Translations under genes and position numbers: made by a program
In this document: positions 37,691 to 44,054 of the stretch, piece after piece
Layout of the letters: the number at the start of each line of letters is the position of its first letter
How positions within the stretch are numbered: the first letter of the stretch is position 1
The notes under the pieces: model-generated
The model's database searches: none
The model's input: only the letters and a program-made list of their open reading frames with translations
Told to the model about the DNA's origin: nothing
IMG/VR virus record: IMGVR_UViG_3300044612_002370
Coordinates: 1 to 44,054 of that record
Source of the DNA: a virus
Strand: one strand, 5' to 3'
Length of the DNA stretch: 44,054 bases

Positions 37691-39853
37691 TCAATCAACG
37701 CCAGAAGAGCGATAGATAAAGCGATAGTCGCTAAGCGTGCAGCCCCAATACATGCGAAACAGAAATTCCAAGCAGTCGGGATTCCGCTTCGTTTCAGTGG
37801 TCAGGGTTGGGCCGCTTTCGCCTTGAAGATACCCTTGAACAATTCCCTTAGAGGCTGTTTTTGCTGCCATAACGTACCACTGAAGTGCGCTAGCGCTATC
37901 AAGCCGAGCAGAATAAATGTCTTCAATAGCACCTGAATAAGAAGAAGTTGCAGGCCCTGCATTGCCTGTAAGCTGTTGAGGCATGTAATTGTTTGGCCTC
38001 AGAAATTGCTGCATAGGCCCGCGCAAAGCAGCAGGAGCCAGTGTCAACGCTGGGTCTAGCTCCAGCGGGTTACCAGCTGGATCGGTTTGCGTAGACAATT
38101 TGAGAACAGCATTGTTCCATCCGGTGTTGCCAATGGTTCCGGTTCCAGTGTTGTTATGACTGGCATGGAACAATGGCAGGCCATCAATGCCAACGTTTGC
38201 GTTGCCAGTAATAAGGCCGTAAATACCTTTAGCTTGAACACGTCGACCGCCTCGGCCAAACATATCAGGGACTTCGGCTAGTCCGCTAAGGTCGTCATTG
38301 ATAAATACCTCTTCAGCAACACGCAGACCCCGCGTATATTTGCTCAACTGCCAGGTCACTTTCCCATCTTGAAGAGTGGCGAATTGATATTCACCTCCTT
38401 CTATTCGGGCATCCGCTTTGGTCTTGTCGGTTGGTTCGCCATTTACCACCCTGATAGGCTCAAGATTGCCAGCGATAAACACCTGATTGGCAGGCTTTAA
38501 GTCGGGCAAATCTTGACGAGTTGAGAAAAGCTCCCATCTATGGTTTTCCTCGGCCCACCCGTCCATCATTGTCTTGTTGGCAACATTCGCCAGCAAGTTT
38601 GTAAAATCGTCGCTGGTATGCAATGCCAACGCAATTAGCTGGTGAGCGGATCGGCCAATTGTGTTATGCCCTCGGCTTTCAGCAAAAACGCGGGTGATCT
38701 CCATCATTCGCATTCCGGCATAAGGCCGAGCCGCGTCGCTCATGGCCTGCTCAGGCCTGATCTTGGCCCAGATCGCATCCTGTAATCCGGTCATCAGCGT
38801 ATCCCCCGCGTCGCGGGTTATCTGGATGCGGGCAGGGTGGCCCGCCTTGCTGGCGACGGTTTCAAGCGGGCCAGCGTGGGCCTTCACAATTTCGAGGGCA
38901 ACATCAGCAAACGGCTTGCCGCTGTCAACCATGGCTTGCACCGCGATAGGAGCGATATTGGCCTCGGCTGCGCAACGGCGGATTTCAATTTCGCGCTGTG
39001 CATTGGCAAGGGCCACGGAATCCGCAACAGCGGTCGAGGTAACGGGACCGATGGCGGCCTGCACTACTGCAGGAGCAGCAAGGGCAATGGGGGCAGCTTC
39101 GGTAGAAGCGACCACGGGAGGCGCTTCGGTGACGGCGGCCGGTGCGCTCCCGGCCTGATCTTGCGTGGGCATCTGTTCAGCTCGGGAGTGTTCAGGGTGA
39201 TCTCCTGATTCTATTCTAACCATTGACGCCAGGGCCTTAGACACCCACCCTGGAGGGTCAGGAAATCGCCCCGCAGGCAACGGCGGGACACTGGCCCGCA
39301 CGTCTACCGGGTCGATCACTGCATCGATCAGACCAGCCGCCAGGGCTGCTTCGGCGGTGAACCAGGTACCACCCCCCTGGGCAGCGCCCATCCACTCCAA
39401 GATCTGCTCAACCGATTGGCCCGATGCCTTGGCATAGGTGGTGGAATAAACCTGAGAGTGAACGCGCAGCATGGCCGCCGCGGCATCCATTGAATCGGCG
39501 TCTCCAACCGATCCGCCCCAACAGTTGTGGATCATCAGCAGGGCGTTGCTTGGCATCAAGCGGCGATCACCCTTGGCCTTGCTGATGGCCATTGGGACAA
39601 TCGACCCGGCAGATGCCACCAAGCCATCTACCACGTAGTCCTTCCTGCCTTTGTAGGCCGCCAACACGTTATGGATTGCAATCCCTTCGGCTGCCGCACC
39701 GCCAGGCGAAAACAGGTGAATCCTCACATCACGCCCCCCTGCAGCGTCCAGCGCTCGGGCCACGTCGTCAACCAACACATCAACCCCGACTTCGCCATAG
39801 AGCCGCAACACTGGGGCAGTGGCGGCGGCTTTAACGGTTACTCCTGGGGCCAT
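37691..39853 (-). CDS. Head maturation protease-major capsid protein fusion
   Basis: 720 residues. Residues 1-190 are a ClpP-type serine protease: LFSPGGAAAEGIAIHN, nucleophile in LVASAGSIV (S81), and IHN with H109. A linker (about 220-290) is rich in Ala and Pro. Residues from about 340 form a capsid subunit (ARPYAGMRMMEITRVFAESR, TSDDFTNLLANVANKTMMDG), of the Mu gpT-like type. The fused precursor must be cut, so the protease presumably removes itself and the linker during maturation. Fusions of this type are known in phages. Confidence 0.85.
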   Translation of the reverse strand: MAPGVTVKAAATAPVLRLYGEVGVDVLVDDVARALDAAGGRDVRIHLFSPGGAAAEGIAIHNVLAAYKGRKDYVVDGLVASAGSIVPMAISKAKGDRRLMPSNALLMIHNCWGGSVGDADSMDAAAAMLRVHSQVYSTTYAKASGQSVEQILEWMGAAQGGGTWFTAEAALAAGLIDAVIDPVDVRASVPPLPAGRFPDPPGWVSKALASMVRIESGDHPEHSRAEQMPTQDQAGSAPAAVTEAPPVVASTEAAPIALAAPAVVQAAIGPVTSTAVADSVALANAQREIEIRRCAAEANIAPIAVQAMVDSGKPFADVALEIVKAHAGPLETVASKAGHPARIQITRDAGDTLMTGLQDAIWAKIRPEQAMSDAARPYAGMRMMEITRVFAESRGHNTIGRSAHQLIALALHTSDDFTNLLANVANKTMMDGWAEENHRWELFSTRQDLPDLKPANQVFIAGNLEPIRVVNGEPTDKTKADARIEGGEYQFATLQDGKVTWQLSKYTRGLRVAEEVFINDDLSGLAEVPDMFGRGGRRVQAKGIYGLITGNANVGIDGLPLFHASHNNTGTGTIGNTGWNNAVLKLSTQTDPAGNPLELDPALTLAPAALRGPMQQFLRPNNYMPQQLTGNAGPATSSYSGAIEDIYSARLDSASALQWYVMAAKTASKGIVQGYLQGESGPTLTTETKRNPDCLEFLFRMYWGCTLSDYRFIYRSSGVD

Positions 39854-39893
39854 TGATGCTCAGATGCTGGGGGTAGTTTAAGCGTCAGCGCCA

Positions 39894-41399
39894 TCAGTCC
39901 AGCGGATCGCTGCTGCCCTCTTCTGCGCCAGGGTCAGGCGCCGAGCTGGTGAATGCAGATCCTGCCGGGCGAGCCTGGGTTACGCCAGCGTTGGAAACCA
40001 ATGCGGCATCTGTGCTCAGGATCAAGCTGGCGTCTCTGGCTCTTTGCAGGTCTCTGCTCAGCTCTTCAATTACTTCTTCAGGCACATAGCCAAAAGATAG
40101 CTGTACTTCTGACAAGCTCATAAACCCAGCCCTCACCGCCAAAATCAGCGCTGGAATTTCCTTGGTTGGATCGATCATCTCCCGACGCGGCGGGGTATGG
40201 GTCCAGCTCATTGGCCCTTTAAGCAGGCCAACCATCCGGGCTAATTCGTCGTGCCACTCACACACCGGCGCCAGCATTCCGGGGATGGAAACCTTCCCTC
40301 GCAGATAAGCAATTCGCCTACTAAACTCAAGCCATCCGCCCCTAAAGCTCGAATAATTGACGTTTGACAAATCACCCGTCATTGATTCGTAAGTAATCTC
40401 ATAGGCCGCTGCTACGGCGTGAGCGTACTCACGATGGGTGCTAACAAAATCACCGGAGCTTGGCGGGGTGAATGCTTTAAAGTCTCGACCCGGTGGGAGA
40501 TGCTCAATTGCGCCAGGCTCAATTTCATCAAAATTAACTCCGATTATTTGGTTACCATCTTCATCAAGGAGTTTATCTGCATTAACATCAGAGTCGTAGC
40601 TAACCCCAAAAAAGCAAGCTGAAATTTTATCTTTCATCTGCTGGGCCGCCCTGATGTCGCCCATATCCCGCAGGGTCAAAATCGCTGCCGTGCCAAACGG
40701 GAGCCCCATTCGCTGGCCAGCTCGCCTGCAGTCAAAATGTAAACTAATTTCTTCTTTTGGCACAAAGGTACTTTGCACCCTGACGCCAATGCCTAGCGAC
40801 GTTTCACCAGGGTGGCTGTCTCTAATCCAGTAACCCATCAAACGGCCTGCGCTATCAAACTGCTGGCCAAATAAAATATCTTGAGAATTGTCTTTATTAA
40901 AATCTAGCCAGTCAGGCTCAAGCATCTGCACCTGCAAAGGCACTATTCCATGGCGCTCAAATAGTTCAGGATATATCCGTTTTCGCACTAGCACGGCGCC
41001 GCGCACCGCTGTAGTCCTGGCCCCAACGGATTGATTGCCGTACCAATCATGGGTGCCGTAAAAATCGCTATGTCGTGATTCTGCCCAGGTTTTCCAGCTT
41101 GATTTATATTTGTTAGTTGCGCCTATAGGGGTGCTCATAATCCCATCACCAATCCAATTATTTATAATCACGCCAATCGCTCTGGAGGCGTAGGCGTCGT
41201 TATCGGCAAGATCCTGGTGCCGCTTGACCAGCCAGTAGTACGCCTGTCGCAGATCGCTGTTTGGGCCGCTGTTGTTTGTCCGCCAGCCAGAGGTTCGCCG
41301 GGTGTCCTCTGCGGCCTCAAACCGGGCCATGGTGCGACGGGCAAGCTCTCGGTCATCCCTTAGCCGCCTGCCTTTACTCTTGCCCTTACCCTTTCCCAT
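39894..41399 (-). CDS. Portal protein, lambda gpB-type
   Basis: 501 residues (MGKGKGKSKGRRLRDDRELA). The portal core is visible: LVKRHQDLADNDAYASRAIG, GTHDWYGNQSVGARTTAVRG and EEISLHFDCRRAGQRMGLPF. It forms the dodecameric channel at the packaging vertex, joined to the terminase. The end is Ser/Pro/Asp-rich. Follows the gpW-like gene and precedes the protease-capsid gene, the lambda order. Confidence 0.88.
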   Translation of the reverse strand: MGKGKGKSKGRRLRDDRELARRTMARFEAAEDTRRTSGWRTNNSGPNSDLRQAYYWLVKRHQDLADNDAYASRAIGVIINNWIGDGIMSTPIGATNKYKSSWKTWAESRHSDFYGTHDWYGNQSVGARTTAVRGAVLVRKRIYPELFERHGIVPLQVQMLEPDWLDFNKDNSQDILFGQQFDSAGRLMGYWIRDSHPGETSLGIGVRVQSTFVPKEEISLHFDCRRAGQRMGLPFGTAAILTLRDMGDIRAAQQMKDKISACFFGVSYDSDVNADKLLDEDGNQIIGVNFDEIEPGAIEHLPPGRDFKAFTPPSSGDFVSTHREYAHAVAAAYEITYESMTGDLSNVNYSSFRGGWLEFSRRIAYLRGKVSIPGMLAPVCEWHDELARMVGLLKGPMSWTHTPPRREMIDPTKEIPALILAVRAGFMSLSEVQLSFGYVPEEVIEELSRDLQRARDASLILSTDAALVSNAGVTQARPAGSAFTSSAPDPGAEEGSSDPLD

Positions 41400-41617
41400 C
41401 AGGTTGGCCGAGACATACTGAAGTAGGTGCGGCGAACCCGACGCGAGATGGTCGGCTCCGCCTCTGCGGCCATGGATTGTTCGATCCGGCGCATTTCGTC
41501 CAGGCTGCGATACATGATCTCCCGGCCGTCGCTGAATCGAGCTTTTAGGACGCCCTGATTGATCTTGCTGCGTAGCTCAGCAAGGTCCGCAGCAACATCC
41601 TCAGAGGTATAGGCCAT
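41399..41617 (-). CDS. gpW-like head-tail joiner
   Basis: 72 residues, YTSEDVAADLAELRSKINQG followed by SDGREIMYRSLDEMRRIEQS. Small, charged, with the alpha/beta layout of lambda gpW, and in the gpW position between terminase and portal. It would close the head-tail interface after packaging. Confidence 0.75.
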   Translation of the reverse strand: MAYTSEDVAADLAELRSKINQGVLKARFSDGREIMYRSLDEMRRIEQSMAAEAEPTISRRVRRTYFSMSRPT

Positions 41618-41626
41618 GGCCCCATC

Positions 41627-43561
41627 TTACCTCTTTAGCCAACCTTTGCGCCTGTCCGGGCCGCCTGTGCTGGAGCCCTTCAGCCAGCCCGATCGCTGGG
41701 GGTTTCGGGCTGGGGGCGCCACCCCTCCCCCTCCTGCCCCCGGCGCCTGGGTGCCCAGGGTGCGGGCGAGCTGGGCCCACATGGTTCCTGCTGCGTAGTT
41801 GCGTTTCACCAGCTCCAACATCCCCAAGATGTAGACCTCCAAATCCAACGGCTCGTTTCGGGCCCCCTTCTCATTCCGCCATTCAGATTGCTCAAAACCT
41901 CTGCCGTCAATTGTGGTTATAAGTTTCTCACAAGTTAAACCCTTAAAGTATTCATCTGTTGCATTTTGCCCAAAGTGCATAAACCCCGGCCCTGGCTGCT
42001 CAATGTTTAACCTTCCGTAAATAGTTCGTTTTAGAGTATGCGTGTTTATCATGTAAAGGGTAACTCCTTTTTTTATCTTGCGACCGCGTAAATTTACGTC
42101 TTGTTTTGTGCCATCGCCAAGGGTTTTAGCTTTCTTGTCGCTGCCGCCTTTGACTGCTACCACTCCCTCGTTGACCCTTTGGCGGCAGTAGTCATAGGCT
42201 TCATGCGTAAAATGCCCCCCAGTGTCAACCGCTGTCTTGTAAACCATCATGGTGCCGCCGCTTGCATGATTAAATACAGTCTTTCGAATTACGTCAATCT
42301 GCTTCCATACTTTATCTTCTGCTGGACTTCCATATACCTTTTCGTGCCATATCAGCCAGCTTTCTTCGCCCACTCCAAAGCCTTTGACCTTGATCTCTAG
42401 CCATGTGTCCTGAACGTCAACCGCAGCCAGTAACAGCAACACCCCATCTGGACAGAACCCGCTCGGATATGGGTTTGCCGCGGCACGTTGCATTAGGCCA
42501 TCGGGGCTCACTTTTGCCGTTGCAGGATCCTCCCAGGCTTCGGCCGCCCTTTTGTTGACCCAGCCCTTCAGGAGCATGGTGTCATTTTTGGCGCGCAAAA
42601 ATTCATCTCGGATCTTCTCCCAGCTCAGCCACCCATAGGGGGCATACCAGCCAGGCAGATGAAACCCTGCCGTCTCGCCATCGCCCTTGGCAGTAGCTCC
42701 CCACACCCCCCCGGCCAGCATCGCCACCTTGTGGTGCTGCGCCAACCGCTCACCGCACGTCGGGCACTTGCACCAAACTTCCCCATCCTTTTTGTCCCAA
42801 ACCATGTGCTCCCAGCGGATCACCTCGTTGCCCCCGCAGCAGGGCATGAACGCGGCAAAGCGTCGACGGTCGCTGCGGTTCTCAAACTCCCAGGTGATCC
42901 GGCACGCGCCCCTAGTGCCAGGGGTGCTGGTGATCAGGGTCTTCCTGTCGGGAAAGTTGGTCTGCCTAGCCTCGGCGTTTTCGATCGGATCGCCCTTGTC
43001 GTCAATCTCCAGGGGCAGGCTTGACGCCTCATCAACCCATAAGTTCTGGGCCGGCATCCCCTGGGCAGCGCTGCCGCTGTTGCCGCCAATGATCGACAGC
43101 AGCATGTCCCCTTGAAACTCTTTCAGGAACATGGCGTTAGCCGCGTCCCTGCTCTTGGTGCTGACCTGCTTTGCGGCAACCGCCGGGGTGTCCTTGAACA
43201 ACGGGTCAAGCCGTTGCCTTACCTGCCGCTTTGCAAAGCTCTCGGTTGGGAACAGGATCAGAAACGGCGCCGGATCCATCGCAATGGTTCGGCCCAGCCA
43301 GTTCAACCCGCATTCAGTTTTGGCCCCTGATTGGCTGCCGAAGATCAAGATCACGCGCCTGATCTTCCTCTCCCGTGGGCTCAACAGGTCCATGGGCTCC
43401 CGCAGAAACGGAACGCGATCGGTTCGCCACTGCCCAGGCTCTGAGCTGCTGCGTCTGGTCAGCTGCCGCTCGGCGTCGGCCCACTCGCTGACACTGAGAT
43501 GCAGCGGCGGTTGAATGGCCTCAATAAAGGCATCCTCGTAAATCTGGCCGCCGTCAGGCAT
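41627..43561 (-). CDS. Terminase large subunit, lambda gpA-type
   Basis: 644 residues from ATG 43561 (MPDGGQIYEDAFIEAIQPPL), which overlaps the small-subunit stop by 8 bases; the longer frame to 43621 is within the other gene. The ATPase has an A-motif ILIFGSQSGAKTE near residue 75 and B-motif LWVDEAS near 173. A zinc-like CC/CxC-PTCGE region (about 250-300) lies between the ATPase and nuclease halves. The nuclease has DVQDTWLEIKVKGFG and AVDTGGHFTHEAYDYC. It cuts concatemers and pumps DNA into the head. Confidence 0.9.
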   Translation of the reverse strand: MPDGGQIYEDAFIEAIQPPLHLSVSEWADAERQLTRRSSSEPGQWRTDRVPFLREPMDLLSPRERKIRRVILIFGSQSGAKTECGLNWLGRTIAMDPAPFLILFPTESFAKRQVRQRLDPLFKDTPAVAAKQVSTKSRDAANAMFLKEFQGDMLLSIIGGNSGSAAQGMPAQNLWVDEASSLPLEIDDKGDPIENAEARQTNFPDRKTLITSTPGTRGACRITWEFENRSDRRRFAAFMPCCGGNEVIRWEHMVWDKKDGEVWCKCPTCGERLAQHHKVAMLAGGVWGATAKGDGETAGFHLPGWYAPYGWLSWEKIRDEFLRAKNDTMLLKGWVNKRAAEAWEDPATAKVSPDGLMQRAAANPYPSGFCPDGVLLLLAAVDVQDTWLEIKVKGFGVGEESWLIWHEKVYGSPAEDKVWKQIDVIRKTVFNHASGGTMMVYKTAVDTGGHFTHEAYDYCRQRVNEGVVAVKGGSDKKAKTLGDGTKQDVNLRGRKIKKGVTLYMINTHTLKRTIYGRLNIEQPGPGFMHFGQNATDEYFKGLTCEKLITTIDGRGFEQSEWRNEKGARNEPLDLEVYILGMLELVKRNYAAGTMWAQLARTLGTQAPGAGGGGVAPPARNPQRSGWLKGSSTGGPDRRKGWLKR

Positions 43562-44054
43562 GTTGCTTGAGCCCCTTGAGGGCGTTCTCAATCTCCTCTT
43601 CAAGCAAGGCCCGCACATCATCGGGTTCGCTCATCGCGGCCAACCGCGCAGCGTTGCGGGTTGGGATGATCAGCAGCAGGTCCCGCACCTGGCGGGCGAG
43701 CTTGGCGGCCCTGGTGCGGACATCCACTTCGGTAACCACCTCGTTTCGATCTCTCAAAGCTCCGACACGCGCCCGCTCGGCGTCGTAGTGCAGCTTGCGT
43801 TTCATGCTGACATCGGCCGCCTGAATTTCATCTTCTGGTAAGCCCAGGATCAGGCTTTTTAGTTCGTTGTCACTGGGCAATCGATCGGGCCCAGTTGGAG
43901 GCGAAACAAGGGCGCCAGGTTCGGGGGAACTTTTTTTGTGGCTATTGCGAACCTTGACTGCATCCCAAAGGCGGTCGGCAATCTCAGAATCAATCAGAAA
44001 TGAGCCATCTTCCTGGGGGATCACCGCCGGCTTGATTCTGATTTGCCTGGCCTC
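43554..44054 (-). CDS. Terminase small subunit, C-terminal part (cut by window edge)
   Basis: Remainder of the small terminase. A GTG at 44024 could be mistaken for the start, but the frame stays open upstream and joins the helix-turn-helix at bases 120-1, so the full product is about 187 residues. The C-terminal half is charged and helical, as expected for the oligomerisation region. Its stop overlaps the start of the large terminase gene by 8 bases (43554-43561), which suggests translational coupling. The family assignment rests on position, size and the N-terminal helix-turn-helix. Confidence 0.8.
   Translation of the reverse strand, partial: EARQIRIKPAVIPQEDGSFLIDSEIADRLWDAVKVRNSHKKSSPEPGALVSPPTGPDRLPSDNELKSLILGLPEDEIQAADVSMKRKLHYDAERARVGALRDRNEVVTEVDVRTRAAKLARQVRDLLLIIPTRNAARLAAMSEPDDVRALLEEEIENALKGLKQHA
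43998..44054. repeat. Terminal direct repeat, right copy
   Basis: Identical to bases 1-57, so the unique circle is 43,997 bp. The repeat lies inside the small terminase coding sequence. A packaging-generated terminal redundancy would normally be either much longer or not this exact, so an assembler overlap is the more likely origin. Confidence 0.95.

Noticed and set aside
1-44054. Integrase, lysogeny repressor or attachment site
   Set aside because: No tyrosine or serine recombinase motifs and no classical repressor were found. The RHH-like and HTH proteins are too little evidence for lysogeny.

Overview
The window is a complete tailed-phage genome assembled as a circle. Its first 57 bases are repeated as its last 57 (1-57 = 43998-44054), so the unique circle is 43,997 bp. 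One gene, the small terminase subunit, is cut by the window ends: N-terminus at 120..1 and remainder at 44054..43554 on the minus strand. Morphogenesis is lambda/siphovirus-like: gpA-type large terminase, gpW-like joiner, gpB-type portal, a ClpP-type protease fused to the capsid protein, tail tube protein, a G/GT-type chaperone pair with a slippery site, tape measure and a tip hub. No integrase, lysogeny repressor, DNA or RNA polymerase, tRNA gene or reverse transcriptase was found. The host is not identified. The GC-rich composition and the type of FGE/C-type-lectin gene would fit a cyanobacterium such as Synechococcus/Cyanobium, but this is a weak inference.

Layout. (1) 1-2390, minus: terminase small subunit start, a 306-bp non-coding stretch, a gpZ-like tail protein, RusA resolvase and a NUMOD-type DNA-binding protein. 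(2) 2391-2658: a regulatory region full of AGTTCAC half-sites. (3) 2659-5024, minus: primase-helicase preceded by a ribbon-helix-helix regulator. (4) 5440-8394, plus: a tightly overlapping operon of small unknown proteins. (5) 8479-11021, minus: nine small genes, several joined by an identical start/stop junction, ending in an intrinsic terminator. (6) 11221-21552, plus: the recombination and nucleotide operon, with RecE-like exonuclease, RecT-like annealing protein, pentapeptide protein, two-OB SSB, ASCH protein, an FGE/C-type-lectin gene with two variable repeats, dCTP deaminase, thymidylate kinase and a Dam-type methylase. (7) 21553-23855: short genes on both strands including a C39-like peptidase. 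(8) 23857-43561, minus: tail tip back through tail, a fibre-plus-membrane-protein cassette, connector, capsid, portal and terminase.

The most unusual feature is at 17558-17798. Two tandem 111-bp repeats encode the end of an FGE/C-type-lectin protein. Their flanks are identical, and all 18 differences fall in one central block. Every difference can be explained if both copies descend from one adenine-rich template. This is the signature of a diversity-generating retroelement (DGR) target, yet the closed genome has neither template repeat nor reverse transcriptase. The repeats lie in different reading frames, and an apparent one-base change upstream decides which one is the protein C-terminus.

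Other notable points are a canonical A_AAA_AAG frameshift site in the tail chaperone gene, a duplicated two-block regulatory element upstream of two leftward genes, and an ATGCCTGACCCC junction used at four gene boundaries. Three places (5196-5400, 7179-7489 and 17551-17560) look like one-base frame changes, so residual indel errors in the sequence should be considered.
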